DNA of 51,093 bases. It comes from Firmicutes bacterium CAG:194. GTDB lineage: Bacteria > Bacillota > Clostridia > Lachnospirales > Lachnospiraceae. The position numbers and the translations under genes were made by a program. The stretch lies in assembly GCA_000432915.1 (NCBI GenBank), contig HF995251.1, positions 99,390 through 150,482 of the forward strand, read 5' to 3'. This document shows, in pieces, positions 18,497 through 26,160 of the stretch. Under the pieces are notes generated by a model. It was not told the origin of the DNA. It worked only from the letters and a program-made list of their open reading frames with translations, and did not search any database. Each line of letters starts with the position of its first letter. The first letter of the stretch is position 1.

Positions 18497-19360
18497 CTAA
18501 CGGTGTCTTCCGCCACCGCCATGGGAATGTCCGCCGCTTGACACATGATGACCACCGCCGCCACCGGAATGACCGCCGCCACCGCTGCTGCTTGATGTCT
18601 CGATCTTTCGCTTCGTGACAGATTTGGTCATAAACTGATCCACCTGATTGTTCATGACCGGAGTCCGTTCCACATAGGTAGAAGCTGTTGTTGTTCTTTT
18701 GCCTTCCTGCTTTTTCAGATTCACGAGCACATAGGAAACGGCTACGATCAATGCAATGATCATGATACTGAACGGATCTACCATAATGCCTATCGAATCC
18801 TCCGCTTCCCGCTCAGCCATATAGCCTGCTACCTGCATAACATACGTCTTATATGCCTCATACGGATCTGCATCCGTCAGATCACAGACTGCATCCAGCA
18901 GATTGTTGATCGCAGATGTCGTATAGGCATTTTCCGCGATTCCGGTCGTACCAAACCATACATATCTGTCATAATAATTATCTACATAGATAACACCGTC
19001 ACCGATCGGTTTATCATAACCGAATTTGTTATCCTCATAAAACTGATCCGCATATTCCATCAGCGCATCATCACTGCTGCCCACATCTTCATTTAATGTT
19101 ACCAGCACAATATCAAGAGATACTTCTTTTTCCTTCTCTGCGATCAGTTCCCGCAGATCGTCCTCCTGTGCATCCGTCAGCACATCCGCATAATCAAATA
19201 CTCTTTCGTCTGTCAGGCATTCAGTATTCATCCGCTTACCTTTATTTGCCGCAGCAGCCTTCTGCTTTGTCATATATACAGCGGTTGCAGCAATCGTTAC
19301 CACCAGTATGACCACCAGCGTGATATATAAATATTTAAATCTCGCAAAATATTCTTTCAT
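18497..19360 (-). CDS. TPM-domain membrane protein with Gly/His tail
   Basis: 287 residues. Transmembrane helix 1 is at ~12-30 (YITLVVILVVTIAATAVYM). The TPM (YgcG/Rib42-type) domain spans ~50-185, beginning VFDYADVLTDAQEDDLRELI and including GDGVIYVDNYYDRYVWF. Helix 2 is at ~198-215. The C-terminal ~35 residues are SSSSGGGGHSGGGGGHHVSS, then more Gly/His, which might bind metal. Family function is uncertain; TPM proteins include a photosystem repair phosphatase. It starts one base after the zinc-ribbon gene, so the two are co-translated. Confidence 0.8.
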   Translation of the reverse strand: MKEYFARFKYLYITLVVILVVTIAATAVYMTKQKAAAANKGKRMNTECLTDERVFDYADVLTDAQEDDLRELIAEKEKEVSLDIVLVTLNEDVGSSDDALMEYADQFYEDNKFGYDKPIGDGVIYVDNYYDRYVWFGTTGIAENAYTTSAINNLLDAVCDLTDADPYEAYKTYVMQVAGYMAEREAEDSIGIMVDPFSIMIIALIVAVSYVLVNLKKQEGKRTTTASTYVERTPVMNNQVDQFMTKSVTKRKIETSSSSGGGGHSGGGGGHHVSSGGHSHGGGGRHR

Positions 19361-19361
19361 A

Positions 19362-20345
19362 TTATAATACCTCCGCCAGCAGCATGATCATTGCAAGGAT
19401 TGCAGATGTACAGCCAAATACCGTTGCCCCGTAGCCCCAGACTCTTGCCCAGGAGACGGGCGGTTTGCCGACGATCTTGCCTGTCTGCCCATTCATTTTG
19501 AACAGGTAGTCCTTCCCTTTATACTTATAAGAATAACACCAGACCGGAAGCAGGGCATAATCCGCCTTTTTCTCATCCATCGTGACATTATCCGTCCGGT
19601 TTGTGATCGTACTGTATCCGGTGATTGTCTTATTCATAATGGCCTTTGCATCAGCCTTCGCCTTATCCTTTGCACGCGGACCAAGCTCCGTGGCATCCAT
19701 ATTATATTTTTCCGCAAAGAATCCGGACATGTATTTTGTCTGGAAATCTTCCAGAGCCTTATAGTCATACGGCTCGATCAGATCCATGGCTTCATCCGGC
19801 ATTGCAATAGATGCATCTACCGGCAGTTTTTCGAAATCGATCGTTGCATCTCGCTCCACCTGATACAGAGACGTCTCCGTGTATTCATAGTTTCCGCTTC
19901 TCCATGTCCGTATCTTGCTTCCTGTTGCCCTGATATCATAATGGCAGTCGAAATCATACAGAAAAAACGGGATATACATACCTTCAATCTCTGACAGCTT
20001 TGCATCAGACAGAAAATCCGCCGGAATAAATGCAGATTTCGCATAGCGTGCCCGGATCCTCTCCTGCACTTCCTTTTTCCCGAGCTTAAATGGAAGGATC
20101 ACATGCGGCTTATAGCAGCCTTCCGTCCGTTCTTCAAAAATCACATAAGTTCCGCAATGCTCACATTTGACCGCGGACATATAATCTCCCGGCTTCAGCT
20201 CACCGCCGCAGTTCATGCAGACAGCCATTCCACCGCCCGGTGCAAGTTCTTCGCTGTCCTGGCTGTCGCAATAAGGACAGTACATCGTACCCTTTTCCGG
20301 GGAATAAACTGCGTTTGCACCGCAATTTCTACATTTATAAATCAT
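19362..20345 (-). CDS. Zinc-ribbon membrane protein of unknown function
   Basis: 327 residues. The N-terminus has two CxxC-based zinc ribbons: CRNCG...CPYC (residues 5-26) and CMNCG...CEHCG (43-64). A soluble middle has HVILPFKLGKKEVQERI and an IPFFLYDFDCHYDIRATG beta region. A single C-terminal transmembrane segment is at ~303-324. This matches TFIIB-type zinc-ribbon proteins that often sit beside TPM-domain proteins in Firmicutes. Its role is unknown. A role in membrane-protein quality control with the next gene is only a guess. GGAGAAGG precedes the ATG. Confidence 0.7.
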   Translation of the reverse strand: MIYKCRNCGANAVYSPEKGTMYCPYCDSQDSEELAPGGGMAVCMNCGGELKPGDYMSAVKCEHCGTYVIFEERTEGCYKPHVILPFKLGKKEVQERIRARYAKSAFIPADFLSDAKLSEIEGMYIPFFLYDFDCHYDIRATGSKIRTWRSGNYEYTETSLYQVERDATIDFEKLPVDASIAMPDEAMDLIEPYDYKALEDFQTKYMSGFFAEKYNMDATELGPRAKDKAKADAKAIMNKTITGYSTITNRTDNVTMDEKKADYALLPVWCYSYKYKGKDYLFKMNGQTGKIVGKPPVSWARVWGYGATVFGCTSAILAMIMLLAEVL

Positions 20346-20401
20346 ATCCTTCTCCTTCTGCTTTTCCGTCTTTACACAGCTATCCTACCCTTAGCCATAA
20401 A

Positions 20402-20421
20402 GCTTGTTCTTTCAAACAAGC
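20402..20421 (-). terminator. Possible weak terminator after xpt
   Basis: GCTTGTT and AACAAGC form a 7-bp stem with a 6-nt loop just past the xpt stop on the minus strand, followed by TTTATGG. The short T-run makes it weak. Confidence 0.35.
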
Positions 20422-20430
20422 AGTTTTCAC

Positions 20431-21006
20431 TTACTGCTCACGGAATACCAGTTCTCCGCCTTCCATGCTGTCTACGATCGCAAGTGATTCCAGACGGATC
20501 CCTCTGTCCCTGATCAGCTTTCCGCCCTGCTGGAAGCCCTTCTCAATGGCAATTCCGATACCTTCTACTGTTGCGCCTGCACTCTGTACAAGATCGATCA
20601 GACCTTCTAAGGCACATCCGTTTGCAAGGAAATCATCTATGATCAATATATGATCTTCCGGGTTCAGATATTTCTTCGATACGATCACATCGTATACTCT
20701 CTGATGGGTAAATGACTGGATCTTTGTGGAATAAACGTCTCCGTCAATATTGATGCTCTGTGCCTTCTTGGCAAAAACAACCGGCACATCAAAATACTGT
20801 GCCACGATACAGGCAATCCCGATACCGGACGCTTCGATTGTCAGAATCTTATTGACCTTGCAGTCTGCAAACAGTCTTTTAAACTCCTTGCCCATCTCAT
20901 TAAACAATGCAATATCCATCTGATGATTCAGGAAATTATCTACCTTCAACACATTTCCCGGCTTCACAATTCCATCCTTCTTGATTCTCTCTTCTAACAA
21001 TTTCAT
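20431..21006 (-). CDS. xpt: Xanthine phosphoribosyltransferase
   Basis: 191 residues, the expected length. It converts xanthine and PRPP to XMP for purine salvage. The PRPP-binding loop is ILIIDDFLANGCAL (residues ~124-137). Other family blocks are VDNFLNHQMD near 22, ILTIEASGIG and VFAKKAQSINIDGDVY. GGAGG lies 11 nt before the ATG. Unlike many Firmicutes xpt genes, it has no visible purine riboswitch upstream. It is monocistronic. Confidence 0.93.
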   Translation of the reverse strand: MKLLEERIKKDGIVKPGNVLKVDNFLNHQMDIALFNEMGKEFKRLFADCKVNKILTIEASGIGIACIVAQYFDVPVVFAKKAQSINIDGDVYSTKIQSFTHQRVYDVIVSKKYLNPEDHILIIDDFLANGCALEGLIDLVQSAGATVEGIGIAIEKGFQQGGKLIRDRGIRLESLAIVDSMEGGELVFREQ

Positions 21007-21144
21007 AGCCTAGCTGCCTCCATTATCACTTGTCATGCATTTTATGCACTTATTATTTAAAATTGTACTCTATTTTCCGTCAGATTTCCACATAAATTGT
21101 CAAATATATTCATCTTGTGACAGCATTCTTTTTTCAAACTGTAT

Positions 21145-21175
21145 ATTGTATTCATTTTAACATTCTGCTATACTA
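21145..21175 (+). promoter_or_regulatory. Sigma-A-like promoter of the amino acid ABC operon
   Basis: TTGTAT, a 17-nt spacer and TATACT on the plus strand, about 130 nt before the ATG at 21304. The leader has a small CTCAT/ATGAG stem near 21234-21250. I recognised no riboswitch or T-box. Confidence 0.45.
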
Positions 21176-21303
21176 AGTTGAAATTTGATGGTAAGCATAC
21201 TACATTTTTAATATTGGTCAGTTTTCAGGCTGACTCATCCTATGTATGAGATACGACTTACCGCGAATAATATGCAATTTGCAAAAATGCAGGAGGAGTA
21301 AAA

Positions 21304-22116
21304 ATGAGAAATTTAAAGAAATTTGTAGCACTTTCATTAGTAGCCGGCATGACACTGCTTGCAGGCTGCGGCAGCAAAGTTCCGGAGAATACAGTCAATT
21401 CTGTAGATGATCTTCCGGGCAAGACGATCGGTGTACAGCTCGGTACAACAGGTGATATTTATGCATCTGATTATGAAGAGCCTGCAGATGCCGACACACC
21501 TGCTTCCAAGATCGAACGTTACAACAAAGGAAACGATGCTGTTCAGGCATTAAAGCAGGGCAAGATCGACTGCGTTATCATCGACGAGCAGCCTGCCAAG
21601 GCATTTGTTGAGAAGAATGACGATCTGAAGATCTTAGATGAAGAATTCGCAGTAGAGGAATATGCGATCTGTATTTCCAAGGATAACAAAGACTTAACAG
21701 AAAAGATCAACAGCGCACTTGCTGAGTTAAAGGAAGACGGTACTTTAGACAAGATCACAGCTAACTACATCGGTGATGATACAAAGGGCACATGTCCTTA
21801 TGAATCTCCTGAAAATGTAGACCGTTCCAACGGTACTCTGACAATGGCAACAAACGCTGCTTTCGAGCCATACGAATACTACGAAGGAAACGAAATCGTT
21901 GGTATCGATGCTGATATGGCACAGGCACTTTGCGATAAGCTTGGATATGAACTGAAGATTGAAGATATGGAATTCGATTCTATCATCAACGCTGTACAGT
22001 CCGGTAAAGCTGATATGGGTGTTGCAGGTATGACTGTTACAGAAGATCGTTTAAAGAATATCGACTTCTCTGATCCATATACAACTGCTACACAGGTTAT
22101 TATCGTAAGAAAATAG
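21304..22116 (+). CDS. Amino acid-binding lipoprotein with circularly permuted SBP_bac_3 fold
   Basis: 270 residues. Signal peptide with lipobox LLAGC (Cys22). The rest is a family 3 binding protein, but in swapped order. Residues 33-157 are what is normally the second half (VDDLPGKTIGVQLGTTG, then AVQALKQGKIDCVIIDE, ending ALAELKEDGTLDKITANYIG). Residues 177-270 are what is normally the first half (TLTMATNAAFEPYEYYEGNE, VGIDADMAQAL, AGMTVTEDRLKNIDFSDPY, VIIVRK). A ~19-residue linker joins the old C- and N-termini. Both lobes are complete, so it should fold and bind. The ligand is a polar amino acid by homology. It is the first gene of a three-gene importer operon, with a strong AGGAGG site. 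Confidence 0.9.
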   Translation: MRNLKKFVALSLVAGMTLLAGCGSKVPENTVNSVDDLPGKTIGVQLGTTGDIYASDYEEPADADTPASKIERYNKGNDAVQALKQGKIDCVIIDEQPAKAFVEKNDDLKILDEEFAVEEYAICISKDNKDLTEKINSALAELKEDGTLDKITANYIGDDTKGTCPYESPENVDRSNGTLTMATNAAFEPYEYYEGNEIVGIDADMAQALCDKLGYELKIEDMEFDSIINAVQSGKADMGVAGMTVTEDRLKNIDFSDPYTTATQVIIVRK

Positions 22117-22126
22117 GTGAACATAA

Positions 22127-22816
22127 TTGAGTGATTTTATTGCAAGCTTTCAACAAAACTTTATAGATGAATCCCGCTATCTGTACCTGCTGCAAGGTCT
22201 TGGTACTACTCTGTTGATCACGGCGTTTGCCGCGATCATCGGAATCATCCTCGGCTTTCTGGTTGCAGTGATCCGGTCTACGTATGACCAGACCGGAAAG
22301 ATGAAATTCTTAAATGCGATCTGTAATATCTACCTGACAGTGATCCGCGGCACTCCGACCATGGTACAGCTTTTGATCATGTATTACGTGATCTTCGCTT
22401 CTTCTAACTTAAATAAAGTTGTAGTTGCGTTTCTGGCATTTGGTATCAACTCCGGCGCTTACGTTGCAGAAATCGTACGTTCCGGTATTATGTCCATTGA
22501 CCGCGGTCAGTTAGAAGCCGGCAGAAGCCTTGGTTTTTCCTATGCAAGCACCATGTGGTACATCATTATGCCACAGGCATTTAAAAATGTATTACCTGCC
22601 CTTGCAAACGAATTTATCGTATTATTAAAGGAAACTTCCATCTGCGGATACATCGGTCTGATGGATCTGACACGTGGCGGTGATATCATCAGAAGCCGTA
22701 CTTATAATGCGTTTATGCCTCTTTTGGCAGTAGCACTGATTTACCTGATTCTGGTCATGATCCTTTCAGCCTTAGTCAGACAGTTAGAAAGGAGGCTGCG
22801 TAACAGTGAGCGATAA
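22127..22816 (+). CDS. Amino acid ABC transporter permease
   Basis: 229 residues with a TTG start preceded by AGGTG. It is a HisM/GlnP-type membrane permease with about five transmembrane helices (GLGTTLLITAFAAIIGIILG near the N-terminus, ALIYLILVMILSALV near the end). The EAA loop, which docks on the ATPase, is RGQLEAGRSLGFSYASTMWY followed by IIMPQAFKNVLPAL. The usual AFRRTPLLVQL-type block appears as IRGTPTMVQLLIMYYV. It begins 10 bp after the binding protein and overlaps the ATPase by 11 bp. Confidence 0.93.
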   Translation: MSDFIASFQQNFIDESRYLYLLQGLGTTLLITAFAAIIGIILGFLVAVIRSTYDQTGKMKFLNAICNIYLTVIRGTPTMVQLLIMYYVIFASSNLNKVVVAFLAFGINSGAYVAEIVRSGIMSIDRGQLEAGRSLGFSYASTMWYIIMPQAFKNVLPALANEFIVLLKETSICGYIGLMDLTRGGDIIRSRTYNAFMPLLAVALIYLILVMILSALVRQLERRLRNSER

Positions 22817-23543
22817 ATCATTATTTCATGTAGAAGGACTTTGTAAATCATTTGGCAACGGTCTTGTGCTTGACCATATTTCTACAGATATCGAAAAAGG
22901 TGAGGTTGTCGTTATCATCGGTCCATCCGGTTCCGGTAAATCAACCTTCCTGCGTTCCCTCAATCTTCTGGAAATGCCTACGGGCGGCAAGATCTACTTT
23001 GAGGGCAATGATATCACAGATAAGCATTTGAATATTGATGCCTATCGTCAGAAGATCGGAATGGTCTTCCAGCACTTTAATCTGTTCCCACATATGACGA
23101 TCTTAAAGAATCTGACGCTTGCTCCCATGAAGCTGCAGGGGATGTCCGAAAAGGATGCAAAAGAGCTTGCCATGCAATATCTGGAGCGCGTTGGACTTTC
23201 CGATAAGGCAGATGCCTATCCAAGCCAGTTATCCGGCGGTCAGAAGCAGCGTATCGCGATCGTGCGTGCTCTGTGTATGAACCCTGAGGTACTGCTCTTC
23301 GATGAGCCAACCTCCGCTCTGGATCCGGAAATGGTCGGTGAGGTATTGGCCGTTATCAAGGATCTGGCATACAACGGTATGACAATGCTGATCGTCACGC
23401 ACGAAATGGGATTTGCAAAAGAAGTTGCAAGCCGTGTCATGTTTATTGATGAAGGCAAGATTCTGGAAGAAAACACACCGGAAGAATTGTTTGATCATCC
23501 GCAGAGCGAACGACTGAAATCGTTCCTGGCGAAGATTTTATAA
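22806..23543 (+). CDS. glnQ: Amino acid ABC transporter ATP-binding protein (GlnQ-like)
   Basis: 245 residues with a GTG start inside the permease gene, preceded by AAAGGAGG. Walker A is GPSGSGKST, the Q-loop is in MVFQHFNLFPHMT, the signature is LSGGQKQR, Walker B is VLLFDEPTSALDPE and the switch His is in IVTHEMGFA. This is the polar amino acid (PAAT) family ATPase. It completes the binding protein-permease-ATPase operon. The symbol reflects the family, not a proven glutamine specificity. Confidence 0.92.
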   Translation: MSDKSLFHVEGLCKSFGNGLVLDHISTDIEKGEVVVIIGPSGSGKSTFLRSLNLLEMPTGGKIYFEGNDITDKHLNIDAYRQKIGMVFQHFNLFPHMTILKNLTLAPMKLQGMSEKDAKELAMQYLERVGLSDKADAYPSQLSGGQKQRIAIVRALCMNPEVLLFDEPTSALDPEMVGEVLAVIKDLAYNGMTMLIVTHEMGFAKEVASRVMFIDEGKILEENTPEELFDHPQSERLKSFLAKIL

Positions 23544-23557
23544 GAGATTTTAAAGTA

Positions 23558-23827
23558 GTATTAAAAAAAGGGTTGTATCTGTAAACGCAATCACGTTTGC
23601 CTACCCTGCGATTTATCTGAGTCACATTTTACCGGGCTCCCGTCACGGGAAACACCGAGCATGTATAATCGGTTTCACCGATGCTCGGTGTCTGCATAAT
23701 GGATTTGACAAGCAAATCCATTACATTTCATCAAAGCTTTGTGATCGCTCGCTCCGGTAAAGTGACCGATAAATCTCGGTCGGCTACACTATCGATTGCT
23801 TATTACAGATACAACCCTTTTTTATAC
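23558..23827. repeat. Palindromic MITE-like element with nested hairpins
   Basis: A perfect 20-bp inverted repeat (AAAAAGGGTTGTATCTGTAA at 23565-23584, complement at 23804-23823) bounds about 220 bp. GTAT/ATAC extends the ends. Inside, GATTTATC...TTTACCGG pairs imperfectly with CCGGTAAA...GATAAATC. Two perfect 10-bp hairpins form the top: CACCGAGCAT (23653) with ATGCTCGGTG (23681), and AATGGATTTG (23698) with CAAATCCATT (23713). The whole element could fold into one long branched hairpin. It carries no gene I believe. It lies right after the ABC operon, and its T-run could also help end that transcript. Confidence 0.75.
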
Positions 23828-23844
23828 AATACTCTTTGCAGATA

Positions 23845-23888
23845 CATCAAATGTAATGCATCTGTAAACAGATGCATTACATTTGATG
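23845..23888. terminator. Perfect 20-bp hairpin overlapping the 3' end of the small Cys-rich gene
   Basis: CATCAAATGTAATGCATCTG and its exact complement flank a TAAA loop. The stop codon of the minus-strand gene at 23877 lies within one arm. It sits between convergent genes and may act for both, although no T-tract follows. Confidence 0.6.
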
Positions 23889-24068
23889 GCGGACTACGAG
23901 GTATTCGTTGTCAAGCTGGTAGTATGGGCAGTCGCGTACGCTGTCTGCCATAAAACGTGCCATTTCATCTTCATCTAAATCCATGTCACAGCAATAACAC
24001 TCATAATCTTCGTCATATACGTAATTCACACAGGAATCACAGCTGGATTCTCTTCTTTTCTTTTCCAT
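23877..24068 (-). CDS. Small Cys-rich protein, DUF6472-like
   Basis: 63 residues starting MEKKRRESS at 24068 (AGGTG 7 nt upstream). An in-frame ATG three codons earlier has a poorer site. Six cysteines (10, 13, 24, 26, 27 and 47) suggest a zinc-binding fold: CDSCVNYVYDEDYECYCC, then DCPYYQLDNEYLVVRHQ. It is acidic in the middle (DMDLDEDEM). It resembles a small family conserved in Lachnospiraceae. No function is known to me. Its last codons are part of a 20-bp hairpin. Confidence 0.75.
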   Translation of the reverse strand: MEKKRRESSCDSCVNYVYDEDYECYCCDMDLDEDEMARFMADSVRDCPYYQLDNEYLVVRHQM

Positions 24069-24262
24069 ATTTGTCACCTACTCTTTTTTTCGTATTTGTA
24101 TATCTTTCATGTCATCATATCGTTTTTGGCTCCTGACACTATATCCGTGCTTCTGTGCTTCTAAGCTGTTTCCCCAATTCAGCATCATGATCATAAATCA
24201 TAGCACATTCCCGCCGCAGCTACATATCATATAGTAATAAATGATCAGAAAGTGAGCATCTT

Positions 24263-24613
24263 ATGAACGATTCTATAGGATGTAATTCTTCTACCTGCCC
24301 TACCATTGGTTCCCAATCCGCAACCGTCTGTCTGCCTGTTTCGATCAGTCCTTATGCAGTCACCGGTCCTGCCTGTGTGAAATGCCGTGGCAGCGCAGTC
24401 ATCAATCATACCTGTATGGACTGTAAAGGAATAGTCAATGGAAAATGTGATTTTGTCATTTCCCAAAAGATCCAGATCGATCTTCCTGTCGAATTTGGTG
24501 CAACTGTTAAGGTTGGCGATACTTATGTGGACTGTGACTGCAGTCCCTGCAGAGATGCCTGTCCGTTAGAAGGGCAGCCATGCAGCTTAGAAGCTGCTGA
24601 CGAAGCACGATAA
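24263..24613 (+). CDS. Cysteine-rich protein of unknown function
   Basis: 116 residues with about 13 cysteines in pairs (ACVKC, TCMDC, DCDCSPCRDAC). There is no signal peptide. The middle (ISQKIQIDLPVEFGATVKVG) looks like a beta sandwich. Conserved-looking hydrophobic stretches such as VCLPVSISPYAVTG suggest a structural protein. A spore-coat or disulfide-linked role is possible: a CATANNNTA box, like the -10 of mother-cell sigma factors, lies about 40 nt upstream (CATATAGTA). That is a guess. No strong ribosome site is seen (AGTGAG). It is convergent with the dGTPase gene and they share a hairpin at 24627-24652. Confidence 0.65.
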   Translation: MNDSIGCNSSTCPTIGSQSATVCLPVSISPYAVTGPACVKCRGSAVINHTCMDCKGIVNGKCDFVISQKIQIDLPVEFGATVKVGDTYVDCDCSPCRDACPLEGQPCSLEAADEAR

Positions 24614-24626
24614 GAGCTTCTATGGA

Positions 24627-24652
24627 GCCTCGCCCATGAAAATGGGCGAGGC
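24627..24652. terminator. Shared hairpin between convergent genes
   Basis: GCCTCGCCCAT and ATGGGCGAGGC form a perfect 11-bp stem with a GAAA loop, 14 nt after the Cys-rich gene and 12 nt after the dGTPase-like gene. The lack of T-tracts leaves efficiency uncertain. Confidence 0.6.
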
Positions 24653-24664
24653 AGATGCATTACA

Positions 24665-25879
24665 TTATTCAAAATAGCCGATGTAGCGGACTTTGTATTT
24701 ACCATGCGGAAACAGGTATTCGTATAAGTCGATGAAATAATCATCCGTCATGCTTGCGATATAGTCCACAACAATATCGTCTACCGGTTCGTCCTCATAT
24801 GCAAAATCTTTTGCATAATATTTCGTATGCTCTCTGATATATTCCATATGATGTTTATAAATAACAGACGTTTTGTCATGATTGACCAGATCTTCACGCA
24901 GTTTTTCATAAATTGCATCAAACATCGGATAAATCTGCTCATCAAATATCTTGCGGTTACTGTCGTGCGCATAGATCCGTTCGTAATTTTCCTTCTTCCC
25001 GATGGAAAATGCCTCATAAAACTCCGGATCCATCTGCAGATATGGTTTTCCATAAGACCGTTCAATGATATTGACAGTCATATTATGGATGATCTCCGCA
25101 TTGATCTTACCGATTCCCCTGTCCTCAAACGCCTCATCATCTGCGATCAGACCGAGCTTGACCGCATCCTGTCTGTCTTTCCCCAGATATGCAATAATAT
25201 CGGAAACACGCATGACACAGCCTTCCAGTGTAGCAGGAATCAACTTCTTCGTAGCGCCCTTCTCCGTATAACACATTTCCATCTTCTGATCAAACACCTT
25301 AAAATCCGTATACGCCTGTGGCTTATATGCCTGCATTTCCATCTCGCCATTATGGCAGATGATACCATCCAGTGTCTGCAGGCTTAAATTCACAGGAAAG
25401 ATTCTGTCAAGCACCCTCGCACTGTGAATATTATGGTTAAAATAGCGTCCTGTATGATCATGATAAATCTGGCTGAGCTTCCGCTCCCCCTCATGTCCAA
25501 ACGGCGTATGACCGATGTCATGTCCGATTGAAATTGCCTCGATCAGATCCAGATTCAGGTTCAGCGCCTGTCCAATGTTACGCGCTGTTCTCGATACAAG
25601 CTGTACATGAGATGCGCGTCTGGAAATATCATCATTTTTATACAAAGAAAACACCTGTGTTTTATCCGCATAACGATTGTAATATGGGATATGCATGATC
25701 TTTTCACAATCCCTGACAAATGCCGGGCGCCAGATCGTCTGCTTATCATGTGCCATATCCCGGCGTATCACAGCATCATCGGAACATGCATATGGATTTT
25801 TTACATGATTCTCCCTGTCTTCCCGGATCCGTTCCTCAAGTTCTTTGGAAAGTGGTATATAATTTTTTGTCTGGCTCAT
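24665..25879 (-). CDS. dgt: dGTPase-like HD-domain phosphohydrolase
   Basis: 404 residues. The HD-superfamily metal site has SHVQLVSRTARNIG (His) then SIGHDIGHTPFGHEGE (HD and further His). RDCEKIMHIPYYNRYADKTQV matches the N-terminus of dNTP triphosphohydrolases. These enzymes split dNTPs to nucleosides and triphosphate and control nucleotide pools. The ATG has GGGGG 6 nt upstream. It follows the cobalamin block with a 35-bp gap, so it may be read through from it, but no functional tie to cobalamin is expected. Confidence 0.9.
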   Translation of the reverse strand: MSQTKNYIPLSKELEERIREDRENHVKNPYACSDDAVIRRDMAHDKQTIWRPAFVRDCEKIMHIPYYNRYADKTQVFSLYKNDDISRRASHVQLVSRTARNIGQALNLNLDLIEAISIGHDIGHTPFGHEGERKLSQIYHDHTGRYFNHNIHSARVLDRIFPVNLSLQTLDGIICHNGEMEMQAYKPQAYTDFKVFDQKMEMCYTEKGATKKLIPATLEGCVMRVSDIIAYLGKDRQDAVKLGLIADDEAFEDRGIGKINAEIIHNMTVNIIERSYGKPYLQMDPEFYEAFSIGKKENYERIYAHDSNRKIFDEQIYPMFDAIYEKLREDLVNHDKTSVIYKHHMEYIREHTKYYAKDFAYEDEPVDDIVVDYIASMTDDYFIDLYEYLFPHGKYKVRYIGYFE

Positions 25880-25914
25880 TCTTTTCCCCCTGTTTTCCTT
25901 TCTGCTGCTCCCGA

Positions 25915-26157
25915 TCAGAACATCTGGTGTTTTAGTATCTGCATCACTTTATCGTAATTTTCCGACTGATGCGGGAAAGTACAATCGGTACAGACCTTGA
26001 TCTTTTTCCCGTCCTTTTCCAGATAGTGATAATTTCCCGGACACTTAAGCGTATACAACGGGCAATAACAAAACAGACAATTCAGTTCCTCAATTCCCTT
26101 ATGGCACGGATAATACTGGCATGCCCTGTTTTCAAAATAGCGGTAGGAATCATTCAT
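25915..26157 (-). CDS. Small Cys-rich domain protein of cobalamin clusters
   Basis: 80 residues with eight cysteines in the pattern of the cysteine-rich small domain family (PF04071): NRACQYYPCHKG, LNCLFCYCPLY, KCPGNYHYL and KVCTDCTFPH. The family often sits next to cobalamin genes in Clostridia, and the role is unknown (iron-sulfur or zinc binding by the look of it). It starts 3 bp after the cbiA stop, with a ribosome site (AAAGGAG) inside cbiA, so it is translationally coupled to the cobalamin operon. Confidence 0.85.
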   Translation of the reverse strand: MNDSYRYFENRACQYYPCHKGIEELNCLFCYCPLYTLKCPGNYHYLEKDGKKIKVCTDCTFPHQSENYDKVMQILKHQMF

Positions 26158-26160
26158 TTT

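Noticed and set aside
21007..21300. Purine riboswitch upstream of xpt
   Set aside because: Looked for because xpt often has one, but the conserved core elements were not seen.
23681..23953. 90-codon plus-strand frame in the palindromic element
   Set aside because: It is built from the inverted repeats and has no family features or ribosome site.
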